Assembly: GCA_000310025.1 (NCBI GenBank)
Contig: FN649729.1
Location: 1,403,451 to 1,467,450, forward strand
Direction: 5' to 3'
Source of the DNA: Ectocarpus siliculosus
Lineage: Eukaryota; Sar; Phaeophyceae; Ectocarpales; Ectocarpaceae
DNA length: 64,000 nucleotides
Made by a program: the position numbers and the translations under genes. Numbering within the stretch: the first letter of the stretch is position 1; the number at the start of each line of letters is the position of its first letter. This document shows positions 46,101-57,700 of this stretch, piece by piece. Below the pieces are notes generated by a model that saw only the letters and a list, made by a program, of their open reading frames with translations, did not search any database and was not told the DNA's origin.

Positions 46101-49100
46101 CCATCCAAACGTATCTTCGTGTGGACACAAAAAGAGAGGGAAGGAGCAGCCAGCGGATCCTGCGGAAGCTGTCCACCGCATTGCCCGGAACCATGAGAAA
46201 CATGCTTTTACTTACCTCGACCAGGTCTCGCCACATGACAGCCGTCACATTCCCCGCACCCCGTCCTAAGGAGGTGTGCACGTGTGGGGCGCACTCGTGT
46301 ATAGCCTGAGGCTCCCCTAGGATGATTTTTTCCTGGGACGCTATTGGGAGATGGCCCAACAGCTGCCACGACTCAACACAAGGCAGTGACGGCAATGAGG
46401 TGGAGGTGTCAAGCATGGCATCGATGCAGGGAACCACTGGTACACGACCCAATCATGACACTCAATGGTAATCTCTTCAGACCGTGGCTCGGTAAGCGAC
46501 CTCCAGACCTCAAGAGGAACGGGAACGATGAAACAACCTCCGTATGCGCCGGACATTTCCCCCGGAAAGCTGCACAACAGACGATAGACATATTCGCAAG
46601 ACATGACATGAAGCACCTGCAAGCTATCGTGCACTTCGGAGTCGTGAACATCGACATGGTTATGATTGTGCTTTTCACGATTTCCCGCAGTCCCACCTCG
46701 TCTCGAGACCATCTTCGGCCGGTGAGGCTCTCGTACATGTTGTAGACCCTCTGGAACAGGACCCAGTTACCACTCAGCGCCGCTCCGGCAAGCGGAGTAC
46801 TGCTGCTCTGATGCGTTGTCCGAACCATCGACGCAGGCAGCAAAATGCTCCTCCTCGACATGAACAGCTCAACAAGGTTCCGAGCGGCATCCTCGGGAGT
46901 GCAGAACTCGTAGTTGGCAGCCTGCCGTCCAGCCGTTTATGGTGCATAATGAACTGGGGCTAAATAACTGACATCGCACTTCCCGGACCCGCTGCAGTCA
47001 ATTCGAGAGGAGCCACGCGACGTCCAACCCCAGGTCTTTGTCTCCTGTTTCTTGACATCATTGCACTGCACTGTACTGCTGTACATTGCTTATGTTTGCC
47101 TCAACATGAGATTGATGTAGCCACCGTTGTCGCGAGCTGGACTTCTTTCGTTTGAGTTTTTTGCCGTGTCGCTCGTGTTGGTCTCTCTTTGCAAAAGACC
47201 CATTTGCTACAAGCAGAGATCTGGATTTTGTACTACAAAACAATTGGGCCAAGGAAACAGTCCCCGGTCCCTGGTGTAGCTCGGCGCGTTGAGGCAATGC
47301 CTGCCAGAGCGTTACATCTGGTATGATGTGGTTGACATGATTTGCAACGCCCTGGTCAATTCTCCAGCGTATCGCAGAAACGCGCCCTCGTCGGCGGGAG
47401 CCCAGAGATTGACACTCCCGGTCTTTTCGCAAGGGCTGCACCATGAACTCTTCACGCATTTATCACGGTATACTCTGTACTGTTCTGGCCCAGCACCATG
47501 ACCTAGACTATCGCCCCTGCACAGTGCATTGAACCCGGCCCACGTGCAGCGACGTAGCAACATGACCAACACGGACTTCGACAGTTCTGAAGAGGCGGAG
47601 CTGCCGCTGAAATCTAAAAATATAGCAATCTACAACGTGTCCCACTGCCCAGCTGCGTGCAGAATCTCATAAGAGGTCAGGGCTAGCTTTGGGGCATTCG
47701 GGAAATGGTTCAGAAAATCCAATGCCTGCAGGTGGATTTGAAGAAAAGAATAGGGTGTACTGTAGTAAAAACAACAACTGCCACTACTCACCTCCCGTAG
47801 GCAGGTGTACACCGCGACCAGGATCTCCGTGCCATGGCTTTCGCTTTTCATCGATGAGGATGAGGCGCAAGTCAACGGGCTGATCTTGCCCTGTGCTCCA
47901 CGGACGTTCTCCCACAACTGCAGCCCACGATCAAGGGAAGTGTAAACTTATTTCTCACGTACTTGTTTGTTTGGAGTGTATCGTTAAACGAAAACTGCGT
48001 TACACCGGTGCGAACAAACCCCGCTGTCCATGCTGACGCGCGTCGTAAGCGACGGCTACACTCCAAAACCCAAAAACAACGAAATAGCGACACCGGACTC
48101 GCATCCAACGTGTTCGCAAATGCCTGGCCAACTCGTTGGGTCAGACGGAAGACGTCGCATTGGCGTTGGATTGGGAGCACTACGATGCATGAAGATTGCG
48201 AAAGCAGCACAGAACCAACAAGCTTGAAACCATGGACTGTTTCCCGAGTCTCGTTCGACGAAAACGAACTCTCACAAGCACCTGGTGCGGGCAGCGCTGA
48301 GCCAAGAACTGGTAGACCCACAACACCGCTTCGACTTTTCCCGACAGCACGGCCAGCCCGAACAACGAGCTTCCGCTCGAAAGGATGGCCTCGATTGCCC
48401 TGTCCACCGGTTCAAGCTCCTGGCATGTGTTCGTCGCTTGTCCCTGGTCGGCAGCTCTTTCGGAGACATCCTCGACGAAACTTCCAGTCTATACCAAAAA
48501 ACGTTCAAGCAGGAAGCGTCAGGATGCAACACTTCGTATCAACCAGACATGACCAAAAATGGCGCACGTGTTGCATGCTGGCCTTCACAATCGAGCTCGG
48601 GAAAAGCGTGACTGAGTATTTCGTCCAGGAGGTGCTGACGGCGAGAAAAAATCGTCGTAGCTGGCCGTTGGACTTTAGACGTCTACGAGATTGAAGGAAC
48701 TCAAAGTTTAGTTGGATGTCAAGGATCGCATGCATGCTCACCTTAATCGCGTGCACAACGGTTTCGAGCACGTCTACATGCCCACCCTTCGCCGCAGCAG
48801 CCAAGAGCATGCCCCACCCCCACGCATCGAGTTCCCCCTGCCCAGGGGTATCCTCGTCTCCCTTCTTTCCGTCGACAGTTACACGTAGCGCTTCGTTGAC
48901 CGTAACAACTGCGCTGTCGGGCTTTTTTCGCCAAAATTTCATGAGGCGAATCTTGGCTAGAACCAACTTGAGCGAGGGTAGGCCTCCTCGAGCCGCGTGG
49001 ATGAGCTCCGTAACCGCCATGACAGCGACGCCAGTCCGTCCCACGCATGGCATTGGCATCACTCTCCGAGGCACCATGAAGCTGCCCTTGTTGCTGTGAA

Positions 49101-50940
49101 GCCAGAGTTTTTCAAACTTGGGACGGATCTCGTCTCGACCCTCAGGCTCTCCGTACTTGGCGCGGAGCACGTGGTGCAAGGGCGTCAGCCCGTTCTTGTC
49201 GGGCTTGTGCATCGTTTTGCTATCGCCAGAAATCCGCCTAACAAGGAGAAGAACCTCGCAGAGCACGTCCAGGCAGCCGGCTTCTGCGGCGTGATGGAGC
49301 ACGTTTCTTTCTGTGTGGTCGACCTTGGTCAAGGCGCCGGAAGGAGAGCCTCCTAATCCCTCCCCAGCAGCGGAAAACGTACGCTGGTGGTGGTGGTACA
49401 TGTTCCACACGCGGTGAAACACCTCCACATCGTTGCCTCTCGCAGCGTACATCACGACCGTCCTCCCCATGCCATCTCTCGCTGCCACCTGCTCCACGAG
49501 GCCGCCTGCTGTTGCGTGGTACGCAAGGACGTTTCATCTTGTCGTGGGTTCACCTCCCGCGTCATCACACCTTCGTTGTCCTGAACACCGGTACGCGACA
49601 TGCTAACGTTTGCGCTATGACGGCGCTCGGACTCTTGTTGTGTGCGACGTGAGCGCGATGCTGAGGTCAAACCGAACACTTCCGTAGTAGCGAAGGGCAA
49701 TGCAGACAACGCATCGGGGGACGAACAACGACCCACTAGTCGACTGAGGGTATCCCATGCCTCACCTCTCCCCAAGACAGCGCTGAGCGCATCATGGACC
49801 GTTTGGAAGCAGTTTTCTGAGCTACGACTGGATGCCGCGAGAAACAGCAAGGGTGCGCCGTTGATGTCCCTTGCCCGCAGCTGCTTCACGAGAGCATTGA
49901 ACCCAAGCTGGCGTGCGTACAGATATAGCCGGGAAACGGCGCGTGCCCGAACGATGGTGTATGCGGGCAGGAGGCAGTGACAAAGGTTAGGTACGCGTGT
50001 GGGCACGACGAGGAACGCATAGCGGCAAGACAAGGGTGGGGTGTTCTGTTTGCACACAAAACGAAAACGTATCTCCAGTGCAACACTTGTGTGGTCGGCG
50101 TTGAATGTGGTGGGTATTGAGAGAGGATGTTCTGGGTAAGCACGTTCGGGGAGCGAGGAAGTCGAGTTGACAGAGTGCAGACGGAACCAATGTGTCGGAA
50201 TAGCGGTCGTCCGGTGAAAAGACAACTGAGATATCACATTCATGCTGTACGTGGTCCACTTGGTTGGTCAGTCCTAACGCATTCCACAAAAGATAACACA
50301 CCCGTTGATACGTGGTAAACTTCCGGATTTAGGGTGGTATCTTCTGACAACCAAAGAGTTCCGGGTCAGAGAGTGTTACAACGTTTCCAGCTTATGTTGA
50401 TCCGCAACTTTTTTTGTCATCCAGTCGACGGCGGTGGTACCCTACAATGCAGAGATGTTGCACCTTTCGTGGATTTTATCTCACGTTGAACCATAGATCA
50501 AGCTCTTTCAGGAGAAGCATAGGCATTTCGCGTGCTGGCGCACACACTGCCACAGAGTTGCAATGTCGCACCTGATCTCGAATGTGTTGGATGAGATAGA
50601 TGAACCACTCCTCCCGCCCCCATCTGGCAGCGTATGCCATGAGGTTCTGGCCGTCGTCTGGATCACTCGCTAACAGTGCTTGATGCACCAGCGACTCGGA
50701 AATCTTCCCCAGATTTTTCTCGACACGGGCGTACCCCTCCGCGACACTCTGACGGTAGCGAATGGCTGCGCGCAACTCGTACATTGCCTGGTGCTTCCAC
50801 TGGAGAGATCAAAGAAGACAACGTGCACCATCCGAATGAGTCAAGGATTATAGCACGCGTCACCTGAGTGCAATTCAGGCTCGACAACAAAAATGCTCCG
50901 GAGTACTGCTGTAGCTCATTAAGAACTTCGCCCAAAGACT
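37135..50940 (-). CDS. Ankyrin-repeat, TRP-like cation channel, >20 exons
   Basis: From the stop backwards, phase-matched exons are 37135-37626, 37883-38449, 38871-38982, 40036-40214, 40357-40428, 40705-40980, 41158-41227, 41639-41794, 42575-42685, 42967-43215, 43444-43800, 43990-44042, 44385-44522 and 44741-44861, joined to one ending 45464. Further upstream: 45766-45899, 46216-46362, 46697-46921, 47792-47917, 48282-48419, 48742-about 49530 and 50572-50799. Upstream exons carry ankyrin-like units (NGLTPLHHVL, RNVLHHAAEAGCLDVLCEV). Downstream are six membrane segments (FEFLHYLVMLGLFC, VAFYIFMLVSS, LLDTLTLSTVSLAFLF, YFFAAQFFLAFR, FGVFIVVVMAGFALAF, AYLVVLAVVMLNLLVAVL), with a pore loop FGTAFLSVFEAPLGEF between the fifth and sixth. 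After the sixth come HGEVNANGEKEFHLARTRLI and two further hydrophobic stretches. The 5' end and the 45.46-45.77 and 47.3-47.6-kb parts are unresolved; two genes are possible. Confidence 0.75.
39154..39920. repeat. Foldback palindrome in an intron of the channel gene
   Basis: The arms 39154-about 39520 and about 39555-39920 are reverse complements with some mismatches. Long shared stretches include CTTTGCGGAGACCGCTCGTG, GGCAGGGCCCAT, ACTTTTTTCGACTTTCGGAC, ACGTCTTCACCCTACAC and TTTGTGACCCACTTT. The loop is a few tens of bp. It lies wholly within the intron between exons 40036-40214 and 38871-38982. Mirror-image ORFs on the two strands (GCTLSRAVSAK and GCALSRAVSAK) are products of the symmetry. 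Confidence 0.85.
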
Positions 50941-51383
50941 ACTATACAGCTGTATGCCGCAGCGTAACGGCAAAACTCGAAACGCCTCAGAAACTTCGAT
51001 CGATTCAACATTCGACCCTAAAGAATAGAGTCTCGGCTAAGGGGGCTGTGGAGTTGTGCAGATAGATCTCTTCGGTGAACCAAGAAATGCCTGCAAATAA
51101 ATCGGTTCTCCAACTTTTAACTTGTTTACGAATCTGCCACCTCTCCAACAAAAGCGTCCGCACCCGTCGTGCAGAATAAATTAGGGCTGTTAGCTGTTAG
51201 CCATTGCCATACGCTACAGACTTGCGGTCCGCAATCTTGCGAAAACCTACCCGATGAAATTGACATAGGGCCATCAAAAACAGAACAACACTCTGTTAGT
51301 GACTCTTTAGGTCTAACCGATGTTGCACTTTGCAAGGCTAGGTTCCTCACGCGAGCAAGGCTAAGTTCCTCACCCCACATCTA
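50941..51383. other. 5' flank of the channel gene
   Basis: Likely contains the upstream part or promoter of the minus-strand channel gene. No element was recognised. A short direct repeat GCAAGGCTAGGTTCCTCAC / GCAAGGCTAAGTTCCTCAC lies at about 51332-51374. Confidence 0.35.
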
Positions 51384-51425
51384 CCCTAACCCTAACCCTA
51401 ACCCTAACCCTAACCCTAACCCTAA
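51384..51425. repeat. Interstitial telomere-type repeat, (CCCTAA)7
   Basis: Seven perfect CCCTAA units, followed by CCC and unrelated sequence. The run lies between genes, far from either end of the window. A weak degenerate relative (CCCTAGCCCTAACCCCAAC) occurs at 11597-11615. Confidence 0.95.
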
Positions 51426-51731
51426 CCCACGGCCGAAGCACGGCCTAGCGGCCGCGAACCGGTCGAGAACGCCGCGTTCTCGGAATGCGGAACGGCGCGA
51501 GGGCGCTGGAGAGGGTCAAGGGTAGGAACTAATGCCGGACGATACAGAGTAAAACCGCTTAGATAGGAAGAGTCACTAACAGGTTGCAAAAATTACCGGC
51601 AATGGGTGTGGGAGCTGCCGGAGGATGGGCCTCCATGGTTGGTGCACGTGCGATGAACTGCAGCTACATGTAGCTGGCAACTCCACTCTGTAGCATGCGT
51701 CTATCCTACAGCAGTAGTACATACACCTTGC

Positions 51732-52490
51732 TTGGCCATTTTTGTTTGCGGTAGACAAGAAGGAATAATAATAAAAACACACACAGAAAGACTGCCCATT
51801 CGAGATTACCCACAGACAATGTTTCGGCAACTTGTGTCTATGTACACTACATGGCTCAATATCTCAATACAACATGATGAATACGTTGTGAACTCCCCAA
51901 CCATCTTCGTCTACCTTCGCACTGTAGGATGGCCAGGCATGGCTAATGCCACCAGTGTCCAAGCCAGACTCCATCCGTGTTGTCCTGTGTACAAGGGCGA
52001 GAGGGTACGAGTGAGGCTGCTTGCTGAAAACGACCCGCAGGGCCTCAACATCAAGCAAGACGACCACCGTACCTCAAGCACGTGCGGCTCCAACATGGTT
52101 TGGGGGCGGCCTAAGTCCAAAATAGTGGGAATGGCGCGAGCCTGCGGTGTCTGCGGGCGGCGTCTGATCAAAAACATCAGTCTGGAACCGAATCTCACTT
52201 TTGGCGTTGATTTCACGGGATGCTTGTCCGGAGATGTCAATGAAGCGCCAAGATCAGGACCCCGGACACGCGGCGCAACAAGTAAGCTAGCTGTGATGCG
52301 GCGGGGCCCATACACATTCGCGATATTCACGAGGAGAAAGCGAACATACGGCACGGGGCGCGGGCGCGCCGGCTATACCAGCAACCACCGTCGGTTGTCA
52401 CGCGGTTGTGCGGTGCTGTTCTGTGCGTACCGTGTAAAGTCGCATCTCGGGCGAATGGCATCGAACTCGGAACATGCGTCTGATTATTAG
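51732..52490 (+). CDS. Hypothetical ORF, 252 codons
   Basis: The longest plus-strand ORF in the 51-54.7-kb repeat region. It starts inside a copy of the 33.7-kb element's end (51756-51822) and continues through unique sequence containing VCGRRLIKNISLEPNLTFGV. A 147-codon ORF overlaps it on the minus strand. There is no signal peptide, membrane segment or known motif beyond two isolated Cys. It could be a transposon ORF or a chance opening in GC-rich DNA. Confidence 0.25.
   Translation: MAIFVCGRQEGIIIKTHTERLPIRDYPQTMFRQLVSMYTTWLNISIQHDEYVVNSPTIFVYLRTVGWPGMANATSVQARLHPCCPVYKGERVRVRLLAENDPQGLNIKQDDHRTSSTCGSNMVWGRPKSKIVGMARACGVCGRRLIKNISLEPNLTFGVDFTGCLSGDVNEAPRSGPRTRGATSKLAVMRRGPYTFAIFTRRKRTYGTGRGRAGYTSNHRRLSRGCAVLFCAYRVKSHLGRMASNSEHASDY
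51756..51822. repeat. Third copy of the 33.7-kb element end
   Basis: AAGGAATAATAATAAAAACA, ACACACAGAAAGACTGCCC, ATTCGAGATTACCCACAGAC matches the left ends at 33681 and 34803. No inverted partner was found nearby. Confidence 0.65.
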
Positions 52491-52524
52491 CTGATGGACA
52501 GCAGTCCTTCGGTAAGTTTATTGC

Positions 52525-52666
52525 CATTAAATGCCGTTCCGATCTCTCTCTACCCTGTACCTTCGTATGTCCGTACTGATCCAACACTCGACGCGGTCGA
52601 TTCCCGTGGTCACAGGTTAACTTACCCTAAAAAGGTACCCTCAAATAAACTGGCCCCGAGGGGTCG
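52525..52666 (+). repeat. Dispersed repeat family, copy 2
   Basis: CGTTCCGATCTCTCTCTACC, TTCGTATGTCCGTACTGATC, CGCGGTCGATTCCCGTGGTC, ACAGGTTAACTTACCCTAAA and GGCCCCGAGGGGTC are nearly identical to the reverse complement of 31341-31485. This copy lacks the GTT tract. Confidence 0.75.
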
Positions 52667-54773
52667 TAGAGCAGATGGATCCCATGGATGACCTTATGTT
52701 GTTCATGTATGTGTTGTGTTCATCATGTTCATGTACCTCCATGACCACCCAGTTTCCTCGCGAAATAATTCCCCGCTGCCCCAGCAGTCTACCCTCTGTC
52801 ATAATAATTGTTGCACCTTGCTTGTTGCACCCCCGGAAAAACACATCCACAAACGAAAAGATCGATGACGGAAGGGACGATAATAAGCTAAGGTTTCCTC
52901 AACTACCCGAGGCCCCCCGTTGCGCAGCTAGCTTCTCTTCGCCGCCCTTATCACCTTGTGCTTCATAGGCTTTACCGAGGACTCCACAGCAGATTGCTCC
53001 TGCTTCTTTGTGTGAGTGTCAGCAGTGTAAACTGCGCGGTCTTACAGCATCGGTAGTACCACTTGTACCACACAGCCGTGCTCTGAGCCACTCACAGTCA
53101 GTAGAATTTGTTTTTCTTGAACACCGCTAGGTGCCGCCCCCAAAGAACTAAAATACTAAAATACCTACAGCAGTGACACGCCTCCTCCAGAGTGTACCCC
53201 TCCGGAGATGTGTCATGGACAGCTCGGAAGCTCAGGTATGTAGGAGGGATGAGTTCAAAGCAGGAAGAAGACCGAGGCTACTTGTGAAACAGGTGGGTGT
53301 TTGTGACGATATTCCTATTTAATCGTTTAGGCACCCAACCAAGCTTGAAGGACGCCAACTTGCCGAAAAAAACACCCCGAATGTAACGGCGACTAAGTAA
53401 GGGTCTTTCTCTCAATTGTTTGTTTATTGGGGGGGGGGGGGGAGTATGAAGGAAACTTCAAGAAACGGGGATTGACCCTACATCTACAACCACAGTCACG
53501 CCCCCATGTGTCATTCTTCGGTTCCTTCCCTACACCCAAGTGTCTTCGTTGTCATCAATCGACGTTCCGGGCTACCTTCTTGTGGTGGAAGCAGCTTGTT
53601 TTAGTACTCCGCAACTAACACAAAAGCCCTAAGGGGCTTCAGAACTGTGCGTGGGCGGTCGGAGAGCCGAGGCGCCATAAGCTCATCAAGAAACTCGTAC
53701 AATCTGCCCAAAAATAAAACACTGCTTGTACCGTGCCGTGCGTTCTCATGTGGACTAATAGAAGAACCCCGCGTGACACCGTGTTCCACGCCATGCACCA
53801 CACATAGAGGGGAGCACACAATTCCGCGTCCTCGTATAAAAGCTTCTCTCACTCGTCCAGCTTCCGTGACCACCACCTCGAACAAATGGCCAAAGGGGAC
53901 ACGTTTCTTGCCTAGGTGGGGAAACGAAAACGCGCTCCAAGCATGGCAGGCTAGGTGTTGTGTGCAACGAGACACAACCAGCCCACACACTCTCTTCTCC
54001 GCCCTGAAAAAAGCTTCTACGAAAGGGAAAATCGCCCTTTTCCCCAAGGGAGAAGAAGGCCACACACGTTTCGCGGCCTCCCACACAAGGCTCAAGTGCT
54101 AGCTGGTACACGTTGTCAGCAGAGCAGAAAACCACAGACACACCAGCGTTCGTCCGCGTCCATCCGCAATATTACCGGGGGGGCGTTTGCTAGATACCAA
54201 TGTGGTCATGTACCTTAACTGCTTAAACATGCGCATGAATTTTCTAGATTCTGGGAACGTGACGGCCTTGGTCCTACTGACGGCCTTGGTCCTGCTGCCT
54301 GCGTTTCAACACGCCCGCCAGACAGACGTGTTAATCGCGCCAACTAATCCACCGATTATTATAACGCAAGCAACATCGAGAACAAACGCGGCTTTGGATG
54401 TGATTGACAGACAATAATTTACACCTTTGCGGCGACCGCGTGCCAATCGCACGCCAAACAAAAGTTATCCCTCCCGTCTTTGTCCCCTTTCCCAACGGGA
54501 TCATCCTTGGGCACACACACCCTACGGGGCGCCACGGCCGTAACCTGAAACAAATGATCACACCGTCCCTGTTATGTCGATGACTGTGTCAGTACAGTAC
54601 CCTGGTCTTAAAAGGGTTACCAGGCATGCGACACGGATTTCCCACACGGAACAAACCCTCCTGCCCCTCAGAGTGAACCCCTCGGAGATACCCCTCCCCC
54701 CCCCCCCCCCCTTCCAACTTTGTAAACGCTTATTCCAACCGTGTCCATTGGGTGGTTGGATCATCGGCCGGCC
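52667..54773. other. No supported gene
   Basis: Contains a 15-G run (about 53428-53442), a C run near 54694-54711, and a pair of short related segments (CAGAGTGTACCCCTCCGGAG at about 53184 and CAGAGTGAACCCCTCGGAGA at about 54669). Overlapping ORFs of 151 and 164 codons at 53601-54102 on opposite strands cannot be told apart from chance. Confidence 0.4.
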
Positions 54774-57700
54774 TCACGCGCCCTTGGCCGTGCCCTCCGC
54801 GTCCTTGCCGAACTTACGCCGCATGACGCTCAAGAAGTTGATCTGAACCCACCACGAGAGAACGTTCATGACGAGGGCATCCAGGGAAAGGGAGGTAAGA
54901 AACCACTGCACTGTGTTAATATTCAGCATTACGTAGAGATCGCACAGAAGTGAAAAACAGTTATATTGTGGTTCTGTCCTCCACGTAAGAACGCCTTCAC
55001 CGCCCCTGAAGAAAGAACGTCAGACAGGACATTGGCACGAGCTCCTTACACCACGACACACGTGCGACGAGAAGCGCACGGTATACAGGCTTCCACACGA
55101 TGGGGGAGGCCTCAGCCGCGAACAAAAACACAACAATTCTTGCCGAACGAGCAAGGCAAACGTCTGCCCCCTACTCCTCACCAGATTCGACGTGGGTTGC
55201 GCGCACCATATTAATGCAAGCCCTACGCACACCCCTCGGCCCCAAACCCCACGCGCGCCATGCCTTGCATGGCAACAACAGCTTTTGGGTAGCGCCGTCA
55301 ACGTGGTTTCATGCCCCGCTCTGCCAACCATTCGCTCCCCGGCAACGCAAGCACATGGACACCCACCCGCCTGCACCGCACATTGGTCTAACAACAACGG
55401 CATGCACAGCTATGAGTACATCCCCGTACCCCACAATGGCCAACAATGGTCTAACGACTACCGGTATGAGCACACCGCCCCCGCCCACTCACTTTCTCGA
55501 AGCGGCCCTTGACGCCGCGGTCGAACTTGGGCGTCTCGACCGGGATGTACCGCCAGATGATGGCCATCATGGACCCTGTGATCGCCATCCAGACCACCGA
55601 GATGGCCGCGGGAACCCTCGCCTCGAAGGACCCGAAGTGCAGCTTGGCAAGGAGGAATCCGAAGGCGGAAGACTTCATGGAGGTCTCGATGGCCATCGTC
55701 CGGGAGGACACCTCCGAGAAACCCATCGCCTTCGGCAACTGCTCCCCCGCGTTAAGGACGACGCAGGCACACACAAGAAAGATGCGACGAACACGCGCGG
55801 GCAAAGGGACGAGAATGGGTAAGGCCAGCTTAGGTATCAACATCCCGGCTGCCGTGGAATATAATTGCACTGTTTTTTCTCATCGAGTTGGAACCATCGG
55901 TAAGGAATTCAAGGAGTGGGGTAATACCGACATTGTAAATACCCCAGAGGCAGTCGAGGGGATTGGCAGAAAAAGATAGCGTAGTCACCTCACACAAGAA
56001 ACTCTCATCGGTAATTCTCCCGTGCACCCCACCAGTGATGCCAGGCCTAGCCATCGTCAACAGTAAAACAACAGGGAACAGAAGCACGGTAGGAGCTGAG
56101 GGTGCTCACATACTAGTACGTCCTGTTTAAGGTGTCCATTACGATCCCGTCTCGTGAAGGACAACAGGGTCGAAGCGTCGGTCTGTTGTACTGCACATGT
56201 ATGTTTGTGTGCACCAAGGCCTTTCGAGCACACTTAGGGACACGTGCATCGTATCTCTGCATCTGACCCAACTCAGAAACAATGGACCGCATGTGATTCT
56301 CGGTACCCTCCCTCCCCCCCCCCCGTCTGGCAACAAGCAAACCACCAGCAGCAACGTGGCACTCACGAAGTATCCAATGAGCCCGCCAAGGAGATGAAGG
56401 AGGATGATAGGGATCTGGAGGGCTAAGCCCGCCGAGATGATCGTTGGAGCCACCTGCACGTCCCCCCGAGGTTCACCGCCCAAGCCCCAAAGCATCGTCC
56501 CAGCCGCGACAAAAAGCAAATCAGGCCGAACCAACAAGGCGCGAGAAAGAGACAAAAGTTAAGACCGCGGGCGGGGGGATGAAGGGCAAGGGTGATGACG
56601 CATAGCTGACTCGAGTAGTTGAAAAGGAGGTTGCGATGCGGAACGTGAGTACAGCTGTAGGACAGGAGATTTCTAAACGTTGCCGCAAGAGTGACGCGAC
56701 GGCCCGCGAACGAGATACAATGTTCCAAAAACCGGTGCAACAACGCATGGCCGCACAAGTGCGGACACGCCGAATACCAGAAACGTGACAACGGACATCG
56801 GGTCGCGCCAGCCGGCGGAAGTCATGCAAACACTTCCAAAACGCAGACAAAGCAGCGCACAACCGCGAAAGCTCGCCATCACAACAAAGGAAGCGACCCC
56901 ATGCTAAAGCTTGCCTGTGCGACGGCCGAGGCCACGAGGAAGCACGTAGACAGCACGCCCACAACGGGGGTCACCGGGAGCACGGCCTTGACCACACTGG
57001 GGAAAAACTTGTTGGTCATCATACCGACAACGATGGGCGCCAGCACAACCTGAGAAGGAAAAAAATCGCAAAAGAAGCAGGTTCCGCCGGCATCAAGGAG
57101 GGCCAAATTCAACCACAGCGGGCAGCAGGGGGTTATTCGGAAGCCAACCGACATGTGTGTCAATATGACGCTGACTATACAGGCATCTTGCGGGTCGGTA
57201 GGTTAATGTTGTTCGCGTACGACAACGACGTCTACCTTTCCCCACCCCTTCGGACGAATCTCATATAACCTCGTCACTGCTGTGTACCGGACTTGCGAAA
57301 ACAATCCGCCGCACGCAACGTACATATGTAGCAAAACATGCACTCCACATAGCATGTTGGGCCGGGTGTCAAGCCAACAACAGGCGGGACACTTCCATCG
57401 TTTCAACGGAAACTCGAAGCATGAACTAAACACCCTTTTGCATCTCGGGAGCGACGGCGATCACCACAATACGAAATAGCCCGGGACAACATGACGACTT
57501 GCACGTACCTGAACGGTGGAGAAGGCGATGCCGACTGCGTCGACCGGGACCACCGTGCCCAGCAGCAGCTTGCACAGCAGCGGGGTCATGACGATCGCTC
57601 CCAGCGTGGTGATGGTCGTCATCATCACCGACAGGGCCACCTGAGTTTTTTTTTCACGCATGACACACACGCCCCCAACAAGGCCAACAACAACGTATGA

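Noticed and set aside
53601-54102. Pair of 151- and 164-codon ORFs on opposite strands
   Set aside because: Both strands are open over the same region, neither has a motif, splice partner or signal, and they lie in repeat-rich spacer.
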